A DNA stretch of 64,000 nt from Yamagishiella unicocca (lineage: Eukaryota > Chlorophyta > Chlorophyceae > Chlamydomonadales > Volvocaceae): the NCBI GenBank assembly GCA_003116995.1, contig BDSL01000016.1:62001-126000 (forward strand), in the 5' to 3' direction. The position numbers and the translations under genes are program-made. The notes under the pieces are model-generated. The model did no database searches. It was not told the DNA's origin and was given only the letters and a program-made list of their open reading frames with translations. Positions 36,492-46,800 of the stretch are shown piece by piece (position 1 is the stretch's first letter; each line of letters starts with the position of its first letter).

Positions 36492-39400
36492 GCCCTGGCC
36501 CGAGGCGGAGGTGAGCCCAGCACCAGCGGCAGCGGCGACGCCGGCGCCGGCGGCAGCAGCTGGCTCGGCGCCAAGAAACGCCGGCGGGTGGTGCTGAGAC
36601 CCGACACCCCGGTCAACTGGGACCGCTGGGAGATTATGGTCTACCGCAGGGGGGAGGAGCGGAGGAAGGTGACCGGGGGTGGCTGCGGAGGGGGCGTTGG
36701 AGGGCGGCTGTGGAGGGGGCGATAGAGGGCGGCTGTGGAGGGGGCGGTGGATGGGAGCTGTGCCCGTTGTGAGTTCTGGGGTGCCACTGCTGCCACCGCT
36801 GCCACTGCTGCCACTGCTGCCACTGCTGCCACACCCATGAGACGGTCGGACCTCCACCTGGCGCGGCCGCACTTCGATGGCGTGCACTCAGGTCCGTCGG
36901 AGCAGCGCGCCGTCGCCACCCCGGCCGTTAACCGCCACAACCGCCACAACTGCTCGCAGGCTGGCGGCGCCGCCGGGGCCGACGGGGATGAGGCGGAGGA
37001 TGAGGGCGAGGCGGAGGAGGGCGGCTCCTCGTTCGTACGCCGGGTCGCCGGGTCCGACCTAACCGCCGCATACTTCCGCCGTTGGGACGACCCCGCCGTA
37101 CATCAACCGCTGCTGCAGGTACGGAGGAACGGTACCTGCAGCACCGCACCACCGCCGCCCTCCCTTGCACCCATTAAGCCCCCGCGCCTGCCCTAACCGC
37201 ACCAACCGTCCCCAACCGTCCCCAACCGCACCACCCGCCCGACCAGGACCGCGTCCTCACGACTGCCTGGCGCGATGCGCTGGCTGCCGCGCCTCCGGGG
37301 GCCCTGGAAGGCAAGGTGGTGCTGGACGTGGGGTGCGGCCTGGGGCTCCTGTCCATGCTAGCAGCCAAGGTGCGGCGGGGAAGGGCAGCGGCGGCGCGTG
37401 GGTTTGGAGGAAGATAAGGAAAAGCAGGTTTTTGGCCACGCGCCCGTAGCTGCGTTCCGGAAACGTTGGGTTGAGTGCCCAAAGCCTAGGCAGCTCGGTC
37501 TAAAACCCTAGAACCCTAGAACCCTGAGGGCAGGGAAGGGGGAGCAGGGGGTAGGACCGCGCTGCAGCCGCCAGGGGCCACCCAGCCCAAGCCCCGGCTC
37601 TATTTCGCAGCCTGGGGCTTCCACCGAAGCGATGCCAGGGCACCCGGGCGCCAGGGCTATGCCTCCCACCCCCTCATATTGCCCCGCGGGCAGCTGCCGC
37701 ACTTCCCCACCTCCCCAACTCCCAACTCCCAACTCCCAACTTCCCACCTCCCCCAGGCGGGTGCCGCCCGGGTTATCGCGGTGGACGGCTCCGCGGGCGC
37801 AGTGGAGTCCGCCCGCCGCATCATCAAGGCGAATGGGCTGGACGACAAAATCACTGTCGTACACGGTAGGACGAGACTCCAGCCCCCAGCCTGCTGTCCC
37901 ATGCGTCAAATACCCGGCCCTACACTACCCAGCCCTGCCCCTTGTGTTTTGTCTCCCCCTCCCTCCCCTCCTGCTGCCCACCCTCCCCCCAATTTCCTCT
38001 CCCCCTCCGCCCAGGCGCCATCGAGGACGTGGAGCTGCCCGGAGTGCCCCCCGGCGGAGTGGACGTGGTGGTGTCCAACTGGATGGGCAGCGGGCTGCTG
38101 GCGGGGGGGATGATAAACTCGCTGGCGCATGCAGTCAAGTGAGTGCCGCTCGAGGGGCGGGGCAGTGGGGCGGGGCGGGGGGGGCGGGGAGCGGAGAGCG
38201 GGGCGGTGGGGCGGGGCGGTGGGGCGGGGCGGGGGGGCGCGGGGCGGAGAGCGGGGCGGGGGGCCGGTGGCCGGGGCGGGGGGCCGGGAGGAGGGGAGCG
38301 GGGGGCTTGACAAGCTGGCTGAGGTGTCGGGCCGCAGACTCGTCCCCTGCTGGCGCTTGGCATTCCGCACCGACTCATCAATGCCGTCGATCCCTATTGT
38401 AACCAATCTCTGCCAAGCTCAAGCCCCAAAACCTCATTAACACCGCGCCTGGTACCAATGTCGTTATCCTTGTTGTCGCCGCTACCGCTGACGCTGGCTG
38501 CTCTGACGCTGACGCTTGCCGCTGTCGTACCGCCGCTGCCGCCGCTGGCCCCCCCCAGGATGTGGTTGCGTCCCGGGGGGTTGGTGCTGCCCGACCGGGT
38601 GTCCCTCTGGGCGGCAGGGCTGGAGGACCGTGACGCACTCCAGGTAGGATGGCATAAAAACCGTTTACGCGACAGGGACAGGATACTTGGCGCATGGTCG
38701 TCGGACACCGATTTTGTGAGCGCATGCTGGAGCACTGGGACTGACTACCGGCAAAGCTGGGGGGGGTTTGAGAGGAGACCCGTAGGTCAAGGGGGGGGGG
38801 CCCTCATGGGTGTTTTGCGTGGGCCTTACCGACCCTGTCATGCCTGATTCGCGCCCGTCATGCCGCACCCGAGCTGCCGTGACCCCTCTTGCGCTCCGAA
38901 ACCCCAACCTCGGCGCTCGTGTCCGCAGGAGGCGAAGGAGTCTTGGAGCCGTGTGGCCGGGCTGGACATGTCGGCAGCGCTGGCGCAGGTGCCTGTGGGC
39001 GGGGGCGGGAGGAGAGGGAGGGGCGGGGGGAGAGGGAGGGGCGGAGGCGGGGGATGTAGTTAACAACCCTTGGAAGCGACATGGGGCGGGGAGGGGCGAT
39101 GGTGCGTAGAGGGGGGGTCGAGCAAGACACGGGGCTGCGAACGGTACCCCGCATTGCATGATGGCCGCTGGCTTAATTTGGCCCAAGATGCAACGGGAGG
39201 GGCAGCTAGCTCGCGCTAGCGGCCCTGGTATCTCTCCGGGGTGATGTAGCGGCGGGTGCTGTTATGCCAGCTTGAAAACCGCTCAACCCACTCCGCCCTC
39301 CGCTCCGGAACCACCCCCCGGCGGCCCGCAGGTGATCAAGCACCCCCGCCTCGACGTGCTGACTCGCAAGTCGCAGCTGCTGTCGGCTCCGCAGCGGCTG

Positions 39401-40384
39401 GCGGAGTGGAGCACGGCGGAGCTGCGGCCCGAGGCGGTGCTGGACCCAGTCACGGAGGCATACGCCCGCTGCCCTTTCAAGTGAGGGGCAAGAGGGCAGT
39501 GGCGGGAGGGGGGGAGCGGGAGGGCAGTGGTGGGAGGGGGGAGCGGGAGGGCAGTGGCGGGAGGGGGGGAGCGGGAAGGGGAGCGGGCTGGGAGGAAACC
39601 TAGGGGCCGACAGGGAGGGAGAAGTGAAGCCGAGGGGAGCGGGCAGGGTAGTCGCTGGCAAGGCTAGGGAGGCATTGTAAGGCGGCCAAAGCGTTTGGAG
39701 ATGGGGTTTAGGGTTATAGGCGGGTCGCAGTTGGGTCCGGGAGCGTGAAATAGCGGGCGGCGTTGATACGGAAAGACGGGTGCCTCTGAAACGAGCATGT
39801 GTGCTGGGGCCCCTGGCTGGTAACGCCGCTCTGTGTGTGTGCCAACCTGACCCCCGGCCTCCTACTCCACCCCCCTCCTCCCGCCTCCTCCCTCTCCCCC
39901 CTCGGCCCCAGGCTGACGGCGGTGCGGGACGAGCGGCTGTTCGGTCTGGTGCTGTACTGGGAGGCGCAGTGGACCTTCGGCGGCGCGTTGGAAGGTGGGG
40001 AGAGAACCGGGGAGCTGGATGAAAGGGAGATCCGTGTACGAAAGAAAAACCGTTTTTAGAACATTTAGGACAGACGTTTCGAGATGCATGTTGGAGGGCT
40101 GGGTGGGGGGGGGAGGGACCTAGGGTTTCGGCCCGCCCTCCTAGCCCCGATCCTGAACCCGAGGCTCTCGAGTCTCAGCTCTGGAGGCACGAGTTTAGCG
40201 GCAAGGGGAGAGATGCCATCCTACCTCAGCGGGTCGACAGCGGGCAGGCTGTCCGCGAATGACAACTAGACCAGTAGACTCCTCACGCCGGGAATGGCCT
40301 CCTCCGCTGTCTGCTCGCCGCTGCTGCCGCGGCTGCTGCCGCCGCCGCTGTTGCCGCCGCTTCTGCCGCCGCTTCTGCCTACTC

Positions 40385-40429
<45 letters not shown>

Positions 40430-41730
40430 AATTGTTTAAGACACGTAGTCTCGTCGGGGTGGGGCCGGGTGTGCACGGAAAAGCACGGGTTTAGTTACTG
40501 ATCGGGTAAGTGATGCATGTAAACATGCACGAGCGACACGTTATTCGGGTTTACCAAGTAAAACGTAAGGAAAGGGTAAAGGTACTAAACGGAAAGATCT
40601 AGGTATCGGCTTAGGGTAAAGTTCTAAGAGTAGGAAACGGAGTGGGCAAAGGGCATGCGAGGTGTGCAAGGTGCCAAGCAATACATATGCACAGTGCGGG
40701 GGCAAGGCACGTCACGACGCGTTTCGGCCTTGCCAAAGGGCCTCATCAGGTGACTTAAGCACAAGTGCCGTATGCAAGTGCAACCCAGTTCCCAACGCAA
40801 CCCTGCCCTCGGAGTTCTGTTTACGGCGTGGACTTACATGCGGTCGGGGTCTCGGAGGTGACGAATAACGGTAGTCGTAGGTGAGTGATCTGGGTCAGCG
40901 TTTTGGCCGGGGTCCAGTGTCTGCGTTGGATCAGGAGGCGGAGTGCGGAGCGCTTTAGTCCGTGTTGTTGTAGTGTTTTTAAGCGTCATGGTTTATTTGC
41001 GGAACAAGAGTTTGGCCCATATGTATGCGGGTTCGTGACATATATTAGGCGTACATCGTTCGATGTTCATGGTCGTGCGGGTACAAGATTACGGCTATGA
41101 TAAGCGAGGGTCTGTATGCTGTGAGACAGCGCGACTTAGGTCGGCGTACCTGGCTAGGTGCTGCGTGACAACGCGAGTTGTCGGGGTGGCGGCGGTTCTC
41201 GGCGGTCGTGAGGGTCGCGCGTGCAGGTTCTTGGCGCGTTCACCGTAATTTCTGCGTAAGAGATGCGTCTGGTTGTTCGTGAGGAGATCAGAAGACAGGC
41301 AGCGGCAGCGCAGCGTTGCGCGAGCGGGAGTGGACTTACGGTCGGGTCGCTCTGGGCGGGAATCTTGTTACGTTTGGTTGCCGCCGTGGACGCGGCGTAG
41401 CTGTCTGGCGCGGTTATAAAATTTGACGGAATTGTTCTGAGTTGCTTCAGATTGGCACTGGGCGCGGCTTTTATAGTTGCTGGGGGCTCGTTCTGGGGCT
41501 TACGGGTGGCCGATGGTGAAAATGGATCCAAAGCTGGATTTTTGGCGGGCAGGGGCCCCGTGTGCGGCGTTGCTGAGTATACCCTTAAGGATTTTTGGGT
41601 CTTTTTTGTTGAATCGTTACAAATTATATTCGTGGTTGCGGGGGTTGTTTAAATGACTCAGGGGCGGGAAAAACGATAAATCGTTACAAAAGGACGGAGT
41701 CGCTTTGCGGATTTACTCGTTCACGACTGC

Positions 41731-41769
<39 letters not shown>

Positions 41770-42393
41770 GCCGCCGCCGCCTTGCAGGCGGTGACAAGCC
41801 GCCCGTGCGCTTCACCACGAGCCCGGTGGCCTCCACCACGCACTACCAGCAGCTCATGATTGACTTCCCACGGTGCGGCTGGTGGTAGGGGCGGGTTACG
41901 GTTTTAGGACGCGGGGACCGTATCCTTGGGGGGCGCAGAAGGGCGGCTGCTGCGGTAGTGGTGGGCGGTGAGTGGCGCTGGCGGTGGATGCTGAGCGCAG
42001 TCGAGGTTGATGGCTCCGTCGAGATCGGAGATTGTGCCGCTGCAGTAGGCTCCACATCGACCTGGCTACACGCGATACATCCACCCACACCCCCACACCC
42101 CCCCCCACACACACGCGTGTCCGTACCTCGTTACGGCGCTCACCTACCCTATACCCTACCATACATCGACCTTCCCTTCCCCACTTCCCCCCCTTCCTCC
42201 CCACTTCTTTGACCCTCCCCCGGGCTGCTGCTGCTGCAGGACCATGCGGCTGGCTGCCGACGACGAGGTGGCCGGGGAGGTGGTGCTGCGGCCCGGCAGC
42301 ACCGACCCACGGGACCTGGAAATGCAGCTGGAGGTGTCACACGCGGGGGCCGCACCCGTGACAGCTACCTACCTGGTATCGCACCTGGGGTGA
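36492..42393 (+). CDS. divergent protein arginine methyltransferase-like protein (5' end unresolved)
   Basis: Class I SAM methyltransferase of the PRMT family; at least 435 residues are encoded. Exons: 36492(approx.)-36668, 36960-37118, 37247-37369, 37757-37865, 38015-38138, 38559-38643, 38929-38988, 39332-39480, 39912-39994, 41788-41872, 42240-42393. A basic/acidic N-terminus is followed by AAYFRRWDDPAVHQPLLQDRV (PRMT YFxxY region), VVLDVGCGLGLLSMLAAK (SAM motif I), VIAVDGS, the loop VVVSNWMGSGLLAGGM, RPGGLVLPDRVSLW, the barrel strands, and TTSPVASTTHYQQL (THW-loop position, here THY). In active PRMTs the loop is SEWMG..L..E with two catalytic glutamates; here both are replaced (Asn and Gly). 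It may be inactive, or act on another substrate. The first coding exon and start codon are not identified. Confidence 0.78.
36661..36833 (+). repeat. intron 1 minisatellites of the PRMT-like gene
   Basis: There are two imperfect arrays: a GGCTGTGGAGGGGGCG-type unit (about 36675-36755) and a CCACTGCTG unit repeated about five times (36782-36832). Both lie between exons 1 and 2. Confidence 0.65.
38155..38310 (+). repeat. G-rich low-complexity intron segment
   Basis: About 150 bp of imperfect GGGGCGGGGC units occupy intron 5 of the PRMT-like gene. Many runs of at least four G make it prone to G-quadruplex formation in the sense transcript. Confidence 0.65.
38652..38740 (+). repeat. intronic dispersed repeat, copy 2
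   Basis: This closely matches 29113-29210 (CATAAAAACCGTTTACGCGAC to GCATGCTGGAGCACTGG). It starts 8 bp after the donor of intron 6 of the PRMT-like gene. Confidence 0.6.
39483..39600 (+). repeat. G-rich minisatellite in intron 8 of the PRMT-like gene
   Basis: A unit of about 29 bp (GGGCAGTGGCGGGAGGGGG plus GAGCGGGA) is repeated roughly three to four times right after the donor. Confidence 0.6.
40381..40427 (+). repeat. CTG trinucleotide repeat, left flank of the insertion
   Basis: About 14 CTG units with one TTG interruption lie in intron 9 of the PRMT-like gene. A second CTG run occurs 1.3 kb downstream, as if one microsatellite had been split. Confidence 0.75.
40428..41732 (-). mobile_element. 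hammerhead-bearing insertion in a CTG repeat, candidate Penelope-like or related retroelement
   Basis: About 1.3 kb of sequence lies between two CTG runs in intron 9 of the PRMT-like gene. It is less GC-rich than the intron around it and has no recognisable protein. It carries a hammerhead ribozyme on the - strand at 40706-40769, so I orient it on the - strand. Hammerheads with a very short stem III are known in Penelope-like elements and retrozymes, and green-algal Penelope-like elements are known to favour microsatellites. The type of element is inference: no reverse transcriptase, terminal repeat or second hammerhead was found, so it is probably a non-autonomous or truncated copy. Confidence 0.5.
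40706..40769 (-). ncRNA. hammerhead ribozyme (type I, short stem III)
   Basis: Read on the - strand from 40769: stem I outer strand GGCAC, 10-nt bulge, stem I inner strand GTCAC, core CTGATGA, stem II GGCC-(9-nt loop)-GGCC, core GAA, stem III and cleavage triplet in ACGCGTC, then the returning stem I strands GTGAC and GTGCC. Both stem I helices are perfectly complementary, all invariant core positions are present and the cleavage triplet is GTC, so scission is predicted between 40716 and 40715. Stem III is only an A-U and a C-G pair with a 2-nt turn (palindromic ACGCGT), as in the minimal hammerheads of Penelope-like elements, which are thought to work best as dimers. The fold was made by hand. 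Confidence 0.85.
41733..41772 (+). repeat. CTG trinucleotide repeat, right flank of the insertion
   Basis: About a dozen CTG units run into CCG units immediately before the acceptor TTGCAG of exon 10 of the PRMT-like gene, so the repeat also supplies part of the acceptor tract. Confidence 0.75.
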
Positions 42394-43804
42394 CGCCTCC
42401 CTGGAGTGGAGGGGGGGAGATGAGTCAGGGTGGTGGTGGAGGTGGGGGAGGGTGTACGCGGGGGGCGGAGAGTGAAGCCGTGAATCGACAGGAGGAAATG
42501 TGTATTACACGGTGGAGGGGGGGTGCCTACGTTGGGGTGCTTGCGTGAGCCAGGACACGATGACTCGATGAGCTCCTCCGTCCTTTCTCCGCACTGCGAG
42601 GAAGTGCGGCAGGCGGCGGGTGGTGATGTGCGGGGCAATGCAGATGACGCCAGCGGTGGTGGCGGCGAAAAGGCGTTTTGCTGTAAGATCACCATGCCTG
42701 GCGGGGAAGATCACCATGTCTGGCGGGGAAGATCACCATGCCTGGCGGGGAAGATCACCATGTCTGGAGGGGAAGAGGGTGTCCCGGCGGCGCTGTCATC
42801 GGGCTATCCGGCGTCGCCACCGTTGCGCCTCTTGCAAAGGGAGGGCCGGTATCGTACGCGAGGACAGATCTCCGTCGGAGACAGCGGCCCCCAGCATACT
42901 GCGTTAGGTTTGTAAATGCAGGACAGCCCCCGTGCTTGTGGAAGAGAGCTGCGTGATTTGGCATGATGGCGACTTATGCAGGTGGCAGAAGCAAGATCCT
43001 ACTGAACTAGCCGTCAAGCTCCTTTCTAGGGAGCCAGCGAGGGATTGCAGTGCTGGGGATTAAAACTGGCTTTGGGGTTTAGGGATTAGGGATCAAACTC
43101 GCGGGGGGTTAGATTTCGGAAGGGATTATAGGACCAACCAATTTCAAGGATTGGGATTAGAACGCCACTTTCCTACCCTCTGATTATTCCCCCGTTTCCA
43201 TATCTATCATCCGGCGAGGCTTAGGATCTCCGGATTCAGTCTACCGATAATGTTAATGCTTGACAGCCCGAGTTCAGGAGACCGGCTTGCGGCGAGCTGT
43301 TTAAGACGTGAGCGCGGAGGTCACGGGCTGGTTGGTACTGTTGATGTCTAGACTGGCGGTTGTGGTGCCTGCATCTCTTAAGTTGTAAGCGCAGTTAGGT
43401 GGCTTGCTGTGGGTGGGGAAAATGCGGGCAGTCCCCGCACGACACTCGCCAGACAATACTGTCGCCGTACAAGGCAGGCATTTCTCGGCATCATGTAGAT
43501 CAGCACGACAACGGGTCACACTTACGTGGCAATTGGCCAATCGACGATTGCTCAATCAAACCTACTGGCAATTAAGACAGCAACGTGGTCACACTGCGAC
43601 GCTTGCACGCACCGTTCGTCAGCGGCTGGTCTACCATGTTCCGGCATTAAAGGAATCCTGTAGGCGACGACCATTTCGACGCCCCGTAGATTTGTTTAGC
43701 GTATCAAAGATTTGGAGCGAGGCTTTACCATTCGCCGTCGATTGGTGAACTTCCCTGCGAAATCAACAATACGTAGGCAGATCACCAATCCATCGACATA
43801 GGGG
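42394..43804. other. intergenic region between the PRMT-like and METTL14-like genes
   Basis: No gene was recognised. It contains the 22-bp tandem repeat at 42687-42774 and, near 43070-43110, a few TTTAGGG/TTAGGG-like words that are too few to call telomeric. Confidence 0.5.
42687..42774 (+). repeat. 22-bp tandem repeat, four units
   Basis: There are four head-to-tail copies of a unit beginning GATCACCATG and ending GGGGAA. They alternate at one position (CCTGG/TCTGG), and the last unit has one extra change. Confidence 0.85.
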
Positions 43805-46800
43805 ATGCAAGATGGTCCTCCCGGCGGGCGGGGAGGCAGAGGACGCGGCGGCCGGGGACGACAGGGCTCGGTCATGTTCGCTCGCGGTGGCGGGAACCAG
43901 CGCCAAAACGGTAAGCGCACAGTCACACACTGCAGGTGTGATGACGTAATAGCTATGTTGTTTGGAAGCGTCATGCCTCCACAAAACTTATGTTAACTGC
44001 TTTCATAGCATCCGATGTCAACGGCTCCCCGCTCTCGGTTTGCAGCCCACACAACATAACTCCCCCTGACTCAAATGTTGCAGGCGGAAGCGAGATGGCT
44101 GGTGGCGTGTTCTCTGAGGGTACCGGCCCTTCGCTAATGGAGAACCTCATGACCATGGACGGCATGCAGCGGCCACGTCCCCCTATGCCGGTGCGTGGTG
44201 CTCCTGCAGCACGCGGGCAGTGCTAGGGTGATGCTGCACAGCCTTTCACCCTTTAACTGCTTAACCGCAACGGGGGCCTCATTACGACTCTATGTTCGGG
44301 TGGCCTGGGTTGGTTGCACAAGCTCATGTGATGGGCGGCAGGCGTCAGGACGTGACCCTTGCGACCCTCTGGCGCCCGGCGCATCGCGAACGCAGTTCAA
44401 CGCCTTCCTCTTGCCTTAGCGCTCTGTTTCTGTCGGGACCGTGCCTCCATTTGTCCGCTCGCGTCCCCCTGCTGGCGCCCAGGGGCTTCCCATGGACGTG
44501 AACCCGGAGGTGCTGCTCAGCATGGGGCTCGGCAACATGGGCCCTATGGGCAACATGGGCGCCATGGGCCCTATGGGCGGCATGGGGAGCATGGGCGGCA
44601 TGGGTATGGGCATGCCCAACTTCGGAGCTACGGGGGCGGGACAACAAGGTGCGACTCAAGGGCTGTGCCGAGGGGCTGAGGGGCTGAGGGGCTGAGGGGC
44701 TGGGGGGCTGAGGGGCTATGGGGCCTGGGGGGCCCCAGCCGGGATGGTGGTGGTAATGGTCTGGGGTCCTCGCTCGCTGCAGGCTGCTGGCTGCAGGGAC
44801 AGCCAGGAGCCGGGGGACGGGGGCGCACCAGCCGTTACAACGGAAGGGGCGGTGACCCACATTAGTCATGGCCACCGGCGGCGCACCTCGGCTCCAACGG
44901 CGGATCCCGCCCAACCCTCCCGCTTCGCTGCTGCCAGGCTTCGGACAGCAAGGCCGCGGAATGGGCGCTCCAGGGGGGGGAGGCGGCATGATGGGGCTGT
45001 CCATGGGTGGCGGCATGCAGGGGCAGGGGGGCCCAGGACTCCAGGGAGGCCAACCCGGGGGAATGGGAATGGGGATGGGAATGGGGATGCCGATGGGAAT
45101 GATGGGCGGCGACCAAGGAGGCATGGGCGGGGGTATGGGCGGGGGTATGGGCGGGGGTATGGGCGGGGGTATGGGTGGCGGCGGCATGGGAGGCGGAATG
45201 GGTGGCGGAATGGGAGGTGGAATGGGTGGCGGCATGGGTAGTGGAATGGGTGGCGGAATGGGAGGCATGGGTGGTGGCGGGATGGGGGGCGGAGGCATGG
45301 GCGGCGGCATGGGTAGTGGAATGGGTGGTGCCATGGCTGGCAGCATGGGCAGCCAGGGCGGCCCGGTGCGGGGAGGCATGGGCGGCGGAGGCGGCGGAGG
45401 CGGTGGGGGCGGCGGGGGCCACGGCGGCTCCTCCGGTCCTCAGGGCGGGCCCCCCGCCTCCAGAGAAAACGTGGCCAACGACTACAGCCAGAACTTTGTG
45501 GACACCAAGCTGCGGCCGCAGAACTACCTGCGGGACTCGCACCTCACGGACAGGTGGGCTGCCGTGGGGGGAGAGCTTAGGGTTTTAGGGTTTTTGTGCG
45601 GGCAGCCCCCTGTGGGTGGTGTAGGAGGTTTGCGTGGGAACAGTACGGCAGCATCATTGCCGTACATGGATAGGGAGCTCACATAAGAGGTGGCTGGGGG
45701 TACGGTGTAGGCAGCTCCATCCTCCACCTCTAAACCCGCTCCCAGCCCCACCTGGCACCGCACCGCGCCCTCAATCCTTCCCCACCCGACCCCACGTACG
45801 ACATCTTTTGTACGGCAGGTACGAGGAGTACCCCAAGCTCAAGGAGCTCATCAATCGGAAAGACCGCCAGGTGTCCGCCTTCGCCACCCCGCCCATGTTC
45901 CTGCGCACCGACCTGCGCAACCTGCGGCTAAGCCCCGAGACCTTCGGCACCAAGTTCGACGTGATCCTGGTGGACCCGCCCTGGGAGGAGTACGTGCGGA
46001 GGGCGCCAGGGATGGTGCGGCGGGGGCGGAGGGGGCGCACCGTACTATGCGGCACGAAACACACAGAGGCCATCGTACGTCGTACAGTCGGGTCTGCACA
46101 CTGGCGCGTACAAAATATGCGCACCGGGATGGACGAAATCAGAGGATTGCACAAGCAAGTTTCCGGAACGCGGTATGGTTATCGCATTTCTAAGGCTTAC
46201 GGTAACGAGTATCAACATCGCCGACTGTTAAGAGCAGAAGCAGATGCGCCGCCTTTTGGCGGGACCTCGTGACGGCTGGCACCGCCTGCCCTGCCCTGCC
46301 CTGCCCTGCCCTGCCCTGCCCTGCCCTGCCCTGCCCTGCCCTGCCCTGCCCTGCCCTGCCCTGCCCTGCCCTGCCCTGCCCTGCCCTGCCCTGCCCTGCC
46401 CTGCCCTGCCCTGCCCTGCCCTGCCCTGCCCTGCCCTGCCCTGCCCTGCCCTGCCCTGCCCTGCCCTGCCCTGCCCTGCCCTGCCCTGCCCTGCCCTGCC
46501 CTGCCCTGCCCTGCCCTGCCCTGCCCTGCCCTGCCCTGCCCTGCCCTGCCCTGCCCTGCCCTGCCCTGCCCTGCCCTGCCCTGCCCTGCCCTATTTCGAA
46601 TCACCCACCGGTCGGTATGCCTCCCCCCCCCGCGGTGGGTTCGCAGATTCTCCTAACCCCCCCCCCGCGGCCCGCCCTCAGGTGTCTGACTCGGAGGTAT
46701 GGAACTGGCAGGACATCCAGGCGCTGGAGATCGAGGCCATCGCGGACACCCCCTGCTTCCTGTTCCTGTGGTGCGGAGCAGAGGAGGGGCTGGAGGCGGG

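Noticed and set aside
43070..43160. TTTAGGG/TTAGGG-like words (also near 39706 and 45580) as interstitial telomere sequence
   Set aside because: Only isolated or paired units, not an array.
44345..45379. Pro/Met-rich reverse-strand frame of 344 codons
   Set aside because: It is the antisense of the Met/Gly repeats of the METTL14-like gene and spans that gene's introns.
46212..46604. Open frames through the CCTGC array on both strands (Gly-Gln-Gly-Arg-Ala and Pro-Ala-Leu-Pro-Cys repeats)
   Set aside because: A stop-free pentamer is open in every frame. The array lies in an intron of the METTL14-like gene.
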